Source: Rhizopus arrhizus
Lineage: Eukaryota; Mucoromycota; Mucoromycetes; Mucorales; Rhizopodaceae
Direction of reading: 5' to 3'
DNA: 64,000 bases
Assembly (NCBI GenBank): GCA_024220505.1
Contig: JAKZZE010000009.1
Location: forward strand, 1,002,001-1,066,000
The notes below the pieces were generated by a model. That model was given only the letters and a program-made list of their open reading frames with translations, did not search any database and had not been told where the DNA came from. Position numbers and translations under genes: made by a program. Positions 14,001 through 27,451 of the stretch are shown here, piece by piece. Numbering within the stretch: position 1 is the first letter of the stretch; each line of letters opens with the position of its first letter.

Positions 14001-15401
14001 AACCAAAGGCATGGCAGGTAAACTTAATATACATAGCTAGTATAGATTCCCTATGATTGAAAAATTTATTTAATATAGGGTCCAGCCGATGGGATGAACA
14101 ATTGGTTTCAATGTATAATGATACAGAGGCTTCTTTACTATTATTTCATCAATTCGAGTCTCATTTGGTAGCAGCTGATTCATATAACTGTTTAGTGCAA
14201 GCATTTTTTGTTTGTTCTAGAAAATAATTGAAATTAACTTTTTTTGTTTGTTGTAGTGTATGGGATTGGAAAACTGGTACTCCACTCAGTGTAATTGATA
14301 ATCATAACCCTCCACACAGTAGAATAACAGACATGAAGTTTCTAAACGAAGAAGACGAAGCCCTACTTTTGACTGGCTCAGGTAATTCATTTTTTATATG
14401 ACATAGGATACAACTTATAGATATTGAGTAGATGATGGAGTTATTCGTCTGTACAAAAATTATGATCAAGAACAAGCTATTCTTGTTAGCTCATGGCGTG
14501 CACTAAAAGATATGGAAAAAAGTAATTCCAGACAAAGCGGGTTAGTCACTAATTGGCATCAAACACATGGTTATCTCTTTACAGGCGGTGACTCTAAAGT
14601 AATTAAAGTTTGGGATGCGCAACAAGAACTATCCGTGATGGTAAGGGGAAGGATACAATGTTCTTTGTATGAAACTTTAATATATAACATAGGATATACC
14701 TACAAAATCCTTGGCTTGTGTCACAAGCATTACAAGTGATCAGGTTAATGGTAATATAATTGTAGCTGGATTTGGTGATGGATCTATTGGTGTATACGAT
14801 CGTCGTCTTGGTCCGAAAGAATGGTATAAGTCATTGATATGATTTAAAATCAACCAAATTTAACAGTATTCAATTTAGTCTTGTCAAGAAGTGGGAAGAA
14901 CATAAAGCATGGATAACAAATATCCATTTACAACGAGAAGGCACTAGAGAGCTTGTTTCTGGTGGACTCGAAGGTGATATCAAAATATGGGATATTCGTG
15001 AATCTCAATCTCTGAGAACAATTGAAGCACATTCACGTAATGACATGACATCACTAGCTGTGCATGATCATAGTAGCGTTATTGCAAGGTAAGTTAGCAA
15101 CCTTAAACCGGGCATAAACTTGCTCATATTTTTCACTTTTAGTGCTGGAGCCGATCAGATCATTAAAATATGGAACATGAATGGACTTAAGCTCTCAACT
15201 ATTCAACCTACTACAAGGTTTTTGAGCCAAAAAATTGCATCAACTCAGGCCCTTTCCTTTCATTCAAACCTTATGATTATGGCTGCAAGTGGCAATGATA
15301 GCTACATCACAGTAAGTCATAAAGCTAGCTGAAATACTTTTATGAGTACTTATATGATATTTTAGCTGTATAAGGCCCACACAGTGCACACCAATATGTA
15401 A
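11082..15401 (+). CDS. Raptor/Kog1/Mip1, TORC1 scaffold subunit
   Basis: Raptor presents substrates to the TOR kinase in TORC1 and so controls growth in response to nutrients. Ten exons (11082-11306, 11354-11384, 11450-14017, 14079-14196, 14257-14381, 14432-14640, 14693-14823, 14867-15088, 15143-15311, 15366-15401) give 1277 residues. The N-terminal caspase-like RNC region shows CLNIGTDPPD, NPCAKLECWIDP, HYNGHGVPKP, GEIWVFNRNYTQYIP and the WDCSAAG site. HEAT/armadillo-like repeats follow (for example RALILLSRFLDLGPWAV), then a C-terminal WD40 propeller (VWDWKTG, IKVWDA, IKIWDI, IKIWN). The start at 11082 is the first ATG in a good position. Intron 4 (14197-14256) starts with GC rather than GT: only the junction AGT|GCAAGC keeps the WD40 frame. 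The gene converges with Sec6. Confidence 0.95.
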
Positions 15402-15454
15402 AATACGTTATACAGCAACACATATCTTTATTTTTAATTAAAATGCTTGTCTTG

Positions 15455-17741
15455 TTACCACTTGATTCGACTAAAGATAGTAGGTGGGGTATTAGCATCG
15501 GGTTCATATTCACGAGCTTTTGCTTTGATGCCGTCCATGATATCTTTGAGCGTCGATTTGTCTAAATCATCACGTTTACTTAGAATGTTTTCCACAAAGA
15601 CCAGTGGTACATCTGGATAAGCTTGTCTAAGAGTATAGTAGTCTACAAAAATCATGCGACGATTACTTTCCAGTAGGAGGTGTACTTTATCCAAAACATC
15701 AAACCGCTTTTCCATCTCTTCTCGTGACGTATACTTTGCAAAAAAGCCAAATGAGATACGTACATCGTTCTCGATGCGTTCCAGACAAGTATTCATCAAA
15801 AATTTGGCATTCTTGTGTCTCATGCCCTCCAAATAAATAATTAAAAATCGGTCCAGTATATCATAAATCAGTTTGTCAAATATAAATGGATTTAAATGAG
15901 CAAAATCGTTGCAATAGTCTTTAAATGTTTCAATAATAGAAGGTACTAGGGGCTGTTCATACCAGCTTGTAGTAAACAACTCATTAAAGACTGGCTTGAT
16001 GTCATTAAATGTGATTTCGAGTAATGCCTCGCGCGCACTTGCTGCGATCTGCAAGTAGCCATCAATAGTCGTTGACAATTTTTCCTCTACTTGTGATTTG
16101 TAACTGGCATCCACAATAGGTGGTACACGTACCAAAATATCATTAACAAAGTCGGAGCATTTGAGTTGGTCGTTTGCGAGAGCCATCACATATTCAATGA
16201 AGCCATCCCCTGGTTGCTCCAATTGCTTCTGTAGTTCGGATGCCAACAATTTTTTCCAGAAACTTTGCGAATCCTTCATCACTTTATAACATTCATTCAC
16301 TACTAGATAGAGCAGCTTACCCTGATTGGCTTCAGCTGCCACATCGATTTGCTGATTAATAATTTGAAATAAGTCTACGGCACCCTTTAAACCAAATTGA
16401 CCATCTGGTGACATCTCTGGTGAATTATCTCTGGTTACAAATTCACGAGATTCAGAAGACATCAGATTGGATGTCCACTCGACCAGCTTTTGACGCACTA
16501 ATTTCAAATATTCTCCTACTAAAGTTTGTTCTTGACCATCCAGAAGCTGAGGTTCCAAAAGCTCTTCTGTAACGCCCAAACGTGTGCTCATTGTTGCATA
16601 ATAATCTCTGACAAATTTTAGCAGGCGTAAGATGGTGCCTGCGTCTAGGTCTTGCTGAACCATATCATTGAGTAGGTCATATGTGTGTCGGTGATATTCA
16701 AGCACAAAATAAGGAAAAATTTTATATTTTTTTGGAAACTTTGGCACAATCTCGTCATATACAAGTTCCAACTCTTCAAATATAAATTCTGTAGCATCCA
16801 AGGCACCTTGCCAATCCTCGGCTTCCCTATAGGGCCGAAAAACATTTTCAAAATGCTCTAGTAGTGATTGATGCAACTGTTCGAAGAACTCAACTCGATA
16901 GGATTTAATTGTACGCGGGTTGCCCTCTGCCAGTCGCCATTTTTTGTGGTTTTGCAAGTCTTGATGGCTTGATTGTGCTTGTTTTGCCGCTACTGCCTTT
17001 TCATCAGCTGCTTCTTCGCATTCAATGATTTTGATTAGTTTGACGATGGTGGATCCACATCCATTGTCAATTAAGGGTATCAGGTTTTTGGCTAGACGCC
17101 AAAGATGCTGTGTAAAATCGTCTGAAAGGACATCTACTCTACGAAAATAGGTTTTGAGTGTAATAAGCACATCGTGTGGTGAATCTCTAGCTTGATGCAT
17201 TGTAATATCTCGGAATTCCTCAAGCTTGTATAGGTGGTAATGGACATGAAGAAGGGCATCATGAGGAGAAAAGATATCATTTTTCATAGGAGCGAATGCA
17301 TCTTCTAAATCATCCAATTGCTGATATAGCTTTTGAAAGGCTTTAATTTTGGCTTCTGTCGCTACAAAGTTTTGATGTACTTGAGAGATCTATGACAGGT
17401 TGAAAAGGTCAATGTATAATGACTATAAAAACACTTTAAATACTTGCCTCGTTAATGCGAGGAAAATCTGTAATCATGGATTGTGCACCATAACAAAGTT
17501 CATCAATACATCGCATATTTTCTTTAACCCGATTTATATTTCGACTTGAAATTGTAAGTGTTTCTAGACCTTCCTGGACGTGGTCAAGTTGAGATTGAAC
17601 GCCAGTGTTGAGTTGTGCATCAATAGTTGCTTTTTCTTTGGTCAATTTTCGGATTAGTGGTGCTAATTTTGAGTTGAGATCATCTGGATGTTTAAGTAAT
17701 TCGGATAGTTTGCTTATCGCAGCTTCTCTGGCATCTTCCAT
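15455..17741 (-). CDS. sec6: Exocyst complex component Sec6 (EXOC3)
   Basis: Sec6 is a subunit of the exocyst, which tethers secretory vesicles to the plasma membrane at growth sites. Two exons (17741-17448 and 17389-15455) give 742 residues, close to the usual length of the family. The start MEDAREAAISKLSELLKHP, the coiled N-terminus with SRNINRVKENM and IDELC, and the long helical Sec6 body (HVHYHLYKLEEFRD, KIIECEEAADEKAV, FRPYREAEDW, ERIENDVRISFGFF) support the call. The intron (17447-17390) begins GCAAGT after ...AACGAG and ends CATAG; only this GC-AG choice joins the two open frames in phase 0. The stop lies 53 bp from the raptor stop on the opposite strand. Confidence 0.95.
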
Positions 17742-18543
17742 CTTAAATTAAGTAACTGAATAGCATTTTACTTGCTTTTTCATAAATTTAAATAATATAT
17801 ACTCCGACTGTATTATGTATTCACGTTCTTTTCTGCATAAAAGCAATCATGATTAAAACGCTCATATGGCAAATGAAAGAAGGCTTTAAGAATGACAAGC
17901 TTATGCTTAAAAAAGTATGCTCTATACATCAAAATTCTTATGGAGCTTTTCCAATGTTTGCAGAAGAAAAACATCCGCTTAAACATAGCTGTATCCAAGG
18001 AATTTGATCATTAAAGCCAGCTTCTATTTAAGTCCTCCTTAAAACTATACTTATCTTGTTTCACATTAAAAGAGAATTGCACAACATCGACTTAACAGTA
18101 AAAGTATCATAATGTAATAATAAACCAAACACGAGTATCTCCATTATTCAACTTTGATATTTTACTTTATGAAACACCTCTCTCTTCCGATGTGCTTTCC
18201 TTCAGTGCCTAAAAAACTACTCCTGTTGTATGATTTTGATCAAATCGATTTTGGACTTCACCTAAAAGCAAAAAATAAAAAAAATAAAAAAAAGAAACCG
18301 TTCTGTCACTCAATCTCAATTGGTTCCTCTTAAAGAACCAATTTATGTACTATCTGTTAGCATACAAGTTGGCCAAACCGACATCATGACTACTGATTCT
18401 CCTATGGATTCCTCCTCATCCGTCACTCAAGAGAATAAAGGACCTAATATTCTCATGCTAAAATAATATGAGTAATAATTCTCAACGTTTATTACTGCAT
18501 ATTGCTTCATTGAAATGTCACAGTTTGATGAAGTTCAATAATC

Positions 18544-18544
<1 letters not shown>
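17742..18544. other. Intergenic; possible fragment of a retroelement 5' region
   Basis: No intact gene. A short plus-strand frame beginning at 18388 (MTTDSPMDSSSSVTQENKG, then a stop soon after) sits just upstream of the poly-A tract and the LINE remnant and might be the start of a decayed first ORF. I cannot confirm that from this sequence alone. Confidence 0.4.

Positions 18545-18588
<44 letters not shown>
18545..18588 (+). repeat. 44-bp poly-A tract
   Basis: An uninterrupted A-run directly upstream of a LINE remnant on the same strand. It could be the tail of a separate upstream retro-insertion, or a simple microsatellite. No target-site duplication was recognised. Confidence 0.9.
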
Positions 18589-18589
<1 letters not shown>

Positions 18590-18701
18590 AATTTATATGA
18601 TACTTACGCTTCTTAAAATTTGACATTATGACATTCCAAGAAATACATGTTTCAGATAATACACTTTTGTAATCAATACTCAATTTCAAGCCTGCTATTC
18701 T

Positions 18702-20430
18702 TTGTGGACTTGTCACTGTGGTATCGTCTCTTTCAGTTCTTCTTTTATATTCTCTGATAACTTGGTCTCTGAAAACGATTGGATTATCCTTACAATGCCT
18801 TTGCGCCTTTCTGATTACTCGTACTCTATGCCCCCCGCCGCTTCCGGTCAACAACGTCAACAGTTCTTTGATCATGTCCTTGACTTGTTACACAATCAAG
18901 TTCTGGACATCAACCTTGATCGTCTTTTCATTACTAGGGATTTCAACTACTCTTATTCACGTCCTCATTTGCCATCACAAATATCACTTCAGTGGATCTC
19001 TTTCTTGAACAATTACTTTTGTAATGCCTTGATGAATGATGATCTTCATAAGCTTCCTACTTTTAGGAGGAATGACACTACTTACTCTATGATTGACTAT
19101 ATCTTTGTCAATCAGGCATTTCGTATTCAAGTTACTGAAAGCAGCTTACATAATCTGGATGCATCGTGGGCTGGCCACTCATTGTTCTCGGTTACCTGCT
19201 GTCTTGATCTCTCACCCTCAGACCTTGGTCTGTGGCGGGAAAACTCACTTCTTACTCGCAAGTCTGCTTACCAACAGTACCTCCGACAACTTCTAGATGA
19301 TATCGTACTGAAAATACATTCTGGATGGAACACTCAAAAGAAATGGGACTTTGTCAAGATACAAGTTAAAAAAGTAATACGCATTTTTGCAGTCAGTTAT
19401 ATCAATTAGCGCAAAAAAATGATACAGCAACTATAGAGCGACCGGAGTAGGTTTGTGCGTAGCAAACCTCCTTTGGATGCTCATTTACAACATTTAACTG
19501 TTCTGGATCAGCAAATAGTGTCGTCACAACAAGAGCTTCCGAAAATCCTTGCCCTAAAGGCTAACATCCGGTGGCAGGAAGCAGATGAGTCGTCAGTAAA
19601 ATATTTGAAGAATCTTTATCGCCAACGTACCGTCGAACAGCACATCATCACTTTACCGCCAAATATTTCTACAAAGCCAGCAGAGGGTATTGGTCGGATG
19701 CTTCCCACTGCCCAACAGTTTTTCGGTCTCTATTCACTACTGACCCGGTCGATGGTCATCAAGTGGAACAATACCTTGCTGACATTCAAAGTTTGCCTCA
19801 ATTGACTGACGATGACACAGGCCACCTTCTGGAACCGATCACTATTGACGAAATCATTCATAAGACAGCTCGAGTAGAAAATAAAATCAGCAGCTCTTGG
19901 AAGATGGTCTCGGCTATGCTTTCCTATATCAACTATACCGGTATCCTCCTTTGCAAGACCAGACGTTGGAGGTATACAGTCAATCACTCAGCTCACACAC
20001 ATTCCCTGCTTCTTGGCAAGAATTGAGGGTAAGATTGCGAATAAGAAAAGGCGACTAATTTCTTTGATCAACTGTGACGCTAGAATTTACACTCGGATCA
20101 TCAATTCTTAAATAAGACCAATGATCTGTTCCATCATCAATTGTTGTCAAATGGTTTTTATGCCAAATCGTTTTATTGCTGAAAATGGGCTGGTCCTCAA
20201 CATGGTTATGGTGCATGCTCGGTGGTGTAATCGAAATGGCATTGCACTTTTCTTGGATCAGGAGAAAGTATACGACCGAGTACATTCTTCTTATTTACGA
20301 GCTGACATGCTGAAATTCGGTGTTCCTTCGGTCTTGGTAAACTTTCTTATTGGGATCTTCTTTGGTAATCGGATCCGGATCAACATTAATGGTCACTTAC
20401 AAATGAAATTAATCAGTGCCGTGGACTACG
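18702..20430 (+). pseudogene. Decayed non-LTR (LINE) retrotransposon: endonuclease and partial reverse transcriptase
   Basis: The 18702-19409 frame resembles the apurinic-type endonuclease of LINEs: a DFNYS motif, SMIDYIFVN and a terminal GHS where DHS is expected. After a stop at 19407-19409 the linker continues (19455-19805), shifts frame near 19763 (LTDDDTG, PITIDEIIH), shifts again, and resumes as reverse transcriptase in 20121-20430 (FMPNRFIAENG, LFLDQEKVYDRVH, FGVPSVLVNFLIG, FFGNRIRININGH). The catalytic YADD region is missing because the copy ends just after the ININGH segment. Stops, frameshifts and the 3' truncation mark it as inactive. It belongs to the type of LINE common in Mucorales, and the 39.0-39.7 kb fragment looks like the 3' end of a related element. 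Confidence 0.85.
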
Positions 20431-21169
20431 TCAAGGTTGTGTTATCTTGTAAAAATAAAAAGATCATAAAATTAAACGAGACTGAAACAAAGTTATGTTT
20501 TTATTTTAATATTACTGCATCTAGTATTCATATCATTTCCATAAAGATTCAATTAAATCCTTTTCAAGATACTCTAATTAGTTATAGCTGTAGATTTAGT
20601 ATAAATAAATTTTGATATAAAGATTTTTCCTGGTTATGCAAGTGGACTGTTTATATCTATTAAGTTGATCTATTTTTCATTTATGTGTTATTGCATCAAG
20701 AGCTATATTAAAACAACCTGTATTGAGCTAAAGAAATAGAACTAATTATGATCGAATAATAAAGAAAGGACTGTAATAGATCTTTGTAAAGCATTCACTA
20801 CTCTGATTTCTTATAGATTGAATATGAATCATGTTTAAATTATGTTGGGATATGATACCAATCCAGAAGAAAGAACTTTATCACTTCGCTAGGGAACTAT
20901 GCCCCTACACCGCTTAGTATACTATTTCTAAATCTGCCAATTGGAGCCGTTAGCACTGTAACAAAAAAAATACGATAAAAGTAAAGAATAGGCAGAGAAA
21001 AGGATTACAGGGCTAATAAAATTAAAAGAGTGAACAATGTTGAACTATACTACAAAGGATATATGTAATGTATGTTCTGGTTTACTAGAAATACGTACAG
21101 GGTGTACATAGTATTTTTTTAGACTCTTTTTTATGTGTATCGACATTTTTTATGCTCTTTTCGTCTATC
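20431..21169. other. Intergenic and upstream region of Ccr4
   Basis: AT-rich sequence after the truncated LINE. No coding remnant of the missing LINE 3' end is visible here. The last few hundred bases presumably hold the Ccr4 promoter and leader, but no specific element can be named. Confidence 0.5.
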
Positions 21170-23437
21170 ATGTCTTTCAATAAAGAAAAGGAAAACGGAA
21201 CGTTAAATAACAGCAACTATTTTAGCCATTCGATTCATCAAATGTTTAACTCTGGAGGAACTGCAGCTGCATTCGCTGCATCTCCTGGAACATCACCTTC
21301 TATTGCTAATTACTCGATACCAGTATTTGGCATGCCTGCAACCCCTATTAACAGCAACGGCAACACGGGCTCTTTTGGTACTCGTTTTCCACTCCATCCA
21401 CAAGCTCAGCCCGTCTTGGATGGAACACCTACTGACATCAGTACACCGCATCTGACTCACCAGTTGACATGCGCTCAAATCTCCCGGCAGTCGTCATCAC
21501 CTCACCATCATGCTCGTACAGCTGCTGCTGTAGCTCGCAATACGACTGCTTCCTCAGCTGTGACTATCATTGATCCCAACAATCCAAACAAGTTTGGCGA
21601 CGGACATGGAGAATACAAAGTCAAAGAGACAGCAGTGGAAAACCAGATGTGGACTTCTTTAGATATGGGTGGTATAGGTCTCAAGCATATTTCGCCTACG
21701 ATTTGTAATTATAACTTCATGACGGCACTTTACATCAACCATAATAATTTGACATATCTGATGCCGTCCTTGGCACAGTTAACGCAACTGAGAATCTTGG
21801 ATGTCTCTGGTAACAAGTTAACCATGTTCCCACCCGAGCTTGGGATGCTAATTAACCTGTGCGAATTATTGGCGTTTGATAATAACCTGTTGACTTTACC
21901 TTATGAATTTGGGAATTTATATCAGCTTGAGACGTTAGGACTTGAAGGGAATCCAATTCATGCAGATATCAAAAATATTTTAATTAAAGATGGAACACAA
22001 GGTGTTATTATGTCACTTAGAGAAAGTGCACCAGGTAAACAAGAAAATAATAAAAGGGAACAAAAAGCTTATAAAAATTATCAAGTGGGTATACCACCTC
22101 CTCAAAGAGAATGGATTAGCTTAGAAGGTGATATGGACAACAGTGATGATTCAGGTTTAAATCAATTCGATAGAAAGATGAATCAACAAATTAATCAACA
22201 TAAAATAGATAGGTTTACTGTTTTGTGTTACAATATTCTGTGCCAGAAATATGCAACAAGCCAAGCCTATGGTTATACTCCGTCTTGGGCATTGAACTGG
22301 GATTACCGCAGAGAATTAATTCTAACAGATATATCCAATTATAATACTGATATTATTTGTCTTCAAGTAAGAAGAGGAATATGGAGACACAATAGAATGA
22401 CCAAAGTCTAATTATTTCTATGCAGGAAGTTGAAATGGCGACATATGAAGACCAGTTCAAGGAGCATTTTACAAGGGCAGGCTATGACAGTATATTCTTT
22501 CCAAAGACCAGGGCAAAAACAATGACTGAGAAAGAAAGACGCAAAGTGGACGGATGTGCTACCTTTTATAGAGCATCTAGGTAGCTTAATCAGAGTACAA
22601 TATATCAAGTCATAATCTAAAAAAAGGTAACATAGATTTGCTTTAATTGAGCATGAATTGATCGAGTACAACCAAAAGGCTCTTCAACGATCTGATTTTA
22701 AATCTGCAGACATTTATAACCGAGTGATGAACAAGGATAACATTGCGATATTTGTCATGTTGGAAGATCAGATAACCCATCAAAGAGTTTTGGTGGCTAA
22801 TACACATATTCATTGGGACCTTCTTTGTGCTGACGTAAAACTTGTTCAAACTGGTGTGATGATGGAAGAGCTAGAAAAGTTTGCAAACAGACATCTGAAT
22901 GCAGGAACAATGAATTATGATTCTTGCGCCAAGTTACCTACTGTGATCTGTGGTGATTTCAATTCTGTACCTGAATCAGGCGTCTGTGAATTTTTGTCCA
23001 AGGGATTAATTGCGCAAGATCATGTTGATTTTGGTAATTACTCCTATGGATCATATACCACTAAAGGGTTATCCCATCCCTATAAGCTTAAAAGCTCATA
23101 TGCACCTGTTCCAGAATTAGCATTTACTAATTTCATACCTGGATTCAAAGGTATTTTAGATTATATTTGGTGTTCAACAAATACACTAGAAGTGACTTCT
23201 GTATTGGGACCTATTGATAAAGAATACCTTTCAAAAGTTATAGGCTTCCCTAACGCACATTTCCCATCAGAGTAAGTATACAAGTATCTGTGAATGAAGA
23301 TCGATCTTTTCTTATTGTTTTACTATAGTCATATTCTAATCATATCAGAAATCAAATACAAGCCCAATAACAAAAAAGAACCAACACAACCGGCTGATTT
23401 TAGTTTTATAAAAATAAAGAATAATAATAGATATTAA
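21170..23437 (+). CDS. ccr4: CCR4-NOT deadenylase catalytic subunit Ccr4
   Basis: Ccr4 shortens mRNA poly(A) tails as part of CCR4-NOT. Four exons (21170-22366, 22426-22580, 22636-23271, 23329-23437) join in phase to 698 residues. An unstructured Ser/Ala/His-rich N-terminus is followed by leucine-rich repeats (LTYLMPSLAQL, LRILDVSGN, LCELLAFDNNLL, LETLGLEGNPI) that bind the NOT complex in other fungi, then the exonuclease-endonuclease-phosphatase domain with VLCYNILCQKYA, CLQEVE (metal-binding Glu, at the exon 1/2 join), CGDFNSVPES and the catalytic SDHIL end at the last junction. An in-frame ATG also exists at 21152, which would add six residues; the choice between the two is uncertain. Confidence 0.95.
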
Positions 23438-23465
23438 AAGACAACGACTAGTCATTTTGATCGTT

Positions 23466-23627
23466 TTATAATATATGTTCTGATGTAAATCTATGATTCC
23501 ACTTTTTTACTTCTTGCTGATAAACATCATCTAACTTATTGTAACAATGAATGCATAGAATGGGTGTCCTGGATTCATCAAGCGTTATGACAAGTGCCTT
23601 TTTACCTAATGATCTCAAAAATATCTT

Positions 23628-23680
<53 letters not shown>

Positions 23681-23880
23681 CATAGTGTAAGCGTATATGT
23701 TGATTGCTTTGTATGAACCAGCATATAAAGATGGCCATGAGATATTTGTAATTTGAAAGCTCGTTATGATTGCCCTGAAAACCTTTTCATGTAGAATGGA
23801 ATGTCTGGTATCATTAATCATGATGATACATGTCGAGTTTCGAAAGTAAAGAGTCTCCTGATAGTATCTTTATCGTTTAC
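23466..23880 (-). pseudogene. Unknown gene or gene remnant interrupted by a poly-T tract
   Basis: Two minus-strand coding-like pieces flank a 45-base homopolymer (A on plus, 23635-23679). The downstream piece (about 23608-23466, after an acceptor-like ATTAG) includes KKALVITLDESRTP, LCIHCYNKLDDVYQQEVKKW and ends at a stop. The upstream piece (about 23870-23690) includes TLYFRNSTCIIMINDTRHS, HEKVFRAIITSFQ and SWPSLYAGSYKAINIYAYT. I do not recognise the family and could not find donor sites that join the pieces, nor a start exon further upstream. It may be a real but poorly resolved gene converging on Ccr4, or a decayed one. Confidence 0.35.
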
Positions 23881-25058
23881 TTGGCAAATATTATGATCAT
23901 GAAAGCTATAATTTAAGATAATACTATTTAGTTTAAAAAGCTACAAATGTACCAAAATCCTGACAATATTATTAAGAATTAGGTCAAGGTTGTGATTCTG
24001 GAGAACGTGAAAAGCTTTGAGAGGGAGTAAGAATATATTTTGTTTTTAGAAATATCTTTTAACAATCCAAGTATATTGTAATTAAAGTGATAGTTATTGA
24101 TAACTCTTGTGTTAAAGTAGTCGTTCATATTTATAAAGAACTTCTAGGCTTCTTGATAACCTATTTGTTTTACAATATTTTATAAATTATTAAAGATAGA
24201 CTTGTGTTGATTCTCTATGTTTTCTTTTGAAAGTTCAGAATATATGAATGCTTTGTATGTTTATTATTAAGTGTGAATTAAATGGCTATAAATTAGAGTG
24301 GGAAACACAACATATGACTTGGTTGTTACCTTGGGAAAAACAGTTTGATAGACAAAAAGAATATTTATTTAGTCCAAAAAAAGACGACAAAAGCCAAAAG
24401 TTATAGTCACTTGATTTATTTTTTAAAAGCTAGATTATCAAAGAATAAACTTCGATTGTGTTCTACGATAAAATCAATAAAACAAAATGCAAGTAATATT
24501 TGGCTCAACTAAATTGAGATTAGCTTCAAGAGTTAATAAAGTAGATAGAGAGAATTGCACATGAAAGATATGCTGATGAAGAATTTTAAAACTAGAGAAA
24601 AACTTCAAGGACAAATAGGCGCTTAGAGTTTTTGCAAGTGTAAAAATTCCTCTTGATTGTGAACGTAGCAAACATTTTCCAATAGTTACACTGACGCCCA
24701 ACTGCATTTGATTCATACAAGATACTACTTTTATGTGAAAAATAAAATTATATTTTCTTAATTCATGCTCTATTAAATAAGAATAGCTTCTTTTTTTTTT
24801 ATGCTCGTTTTGGTTTTAAGTTTTGTGCTCAAAGGCACATGTGATTTGATCTAATAATTTGAAAGTAAAAGAAGAATTCATGAAAGAATTCAAATCAAAT
24901 AAACAGTTTTTTGGTATGAGTGTACATTAAACGAATTTTATTGTTAGTCTTTGGTAATATTAGATTTTAAAAGTTAGAAATAACAGGGAAAATAAACAGG
25001 GAAACGAAAAATAAATAAACGATAGGAAGTCTCGTCTTGCAACTTGTTCTTTTATTGA
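23881..25058. other. Intergenic, no gene seen
   Basis: AT-rich sequence with several TATAAT-like and AATAAA-like words but no supported exon. Presumed 3' flank of the WWE-like gene and upstream region of the 23.5 kb remnant. Confidence 0.5.
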
Positions 25059-25593
25059 TCAACCTTGAATAACGCAGCTTAGTCTATATTTCATACCAAG
25101 ATAAGATAGATACATTCTTGTTGGGAACACACGTATACTCTTCAAGTGAGGAAAATTAAAATCTATTTTGAAAAATAATGGTTTTAATACAAGTTCTTTC
25201 TATATGGTTGTGGCCGTGTATGCTTTTATCTTACCTTTTATATCTACATAAATACCTTATAAACAAAATAAGTTAAAGTCATTTATATCCTATTTTCTAT
25301 TTACCTCCCAACGTAAATGCTTGCTCTATTTTATAATGATTATTGGATTGAAAAGGTACCCATTGGTTATCTCGAAAAAATAACCAAGTGATTTCTTGTG
25401 GATAATCATTCAAGGATTCTATAGAAGGTGAACAATCTGAATTATCTGCCATTATTTCTTTAGATGTGTATTCTCTCGAATTTGTAGGTGAGATACTACT
25501 TGGTGTGAGTGGTAATCCATTGTTATTATGATAACTTGATGGGTATTGGTACATTAATAATATTAAATATATAAATATATCTGTAAATTTCAC
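25059..25593 (-). CDS. Small protein with a WWE-like domain
   Basis: Three minus-strand exons (25593-25305, 25255-25235, 25162-25059) join in phase and end at a stop, giving about 137 residues. The second exon is only 21 nt. The middle of the protein reads ITWLFFRDNQWVPFQSNN followed by KIEQAFTLGG and IYVDIKDFNFPHLKSIRVFP, then YLSYLGMKYRLS. The spaced tryptophans, the PF..N/D..KIE.AF pattern and the following basic strands resemble WWE domains, which bind ADP-ribose units or occur with ubiquitin ligases and DDHD phospholipases; here no second domain is visible. The start is uncertain: the first ATG gives a short hydrophobic N-terminus (MKFTDIFIYLILLM), but a T-run and an acceptor-like TTTACAG just upstream could mean an earlier exon. 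Confidence 0.5.
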
Positions 25594-25689
25594 AGCAAAA
25601 AAAAAAAAAAAAAAAAAAAAGGGATGACAAGTTCTTTAAATGTTCAAGGGTAAATGGATGAAATAAAACAAAAATGCCTAATTTTGAAC

Positions 25690-25724
<35 letters not shown>

Positions 25725-26105
25725 GAAAAGAAATAGGGATTCATGTAAAAGGATTGCGTAGTACAAATCATCACACAACTTATTTGTCGCAATAAAAACA
25801 CAGACCTTTAGATATCCTTCACCTCTCCTACTGTCGTACAAAAAATCACGCTATAATGAATACATCTCTTGAATTGTTTGATCAAATACAAAAAATAACA
25901 ATCCAACTATTTGAACTTTTCGAATAAATAAAAGTTAAGATCAATCAAGCCTTAAACCATATTAAAATTTTATCCTTTTACAAAAGCTCATCCATTATTA
26001 CATCATTCATGACCAAAAAAAAAATAGAATAATTCTTTTGGGAAAATGATAAAGTGAATGATGTGAGCTTTTCAGAAAAAGAGAAATCCTTATTTATTCT
26101 TTGAT
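25594..26105. other. Intergenic with two poly-A tracts
   Basis: Holds A-runs on the plus strand at about 25597-25620 and 25690-25717, which are T-runs for the leftward gene. No convincing exon, although an upstream exon of the WWE-like gene cannot be excluded. Confidence 0.45.
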
Positions 26106-27451
<1,346 letters not shown>

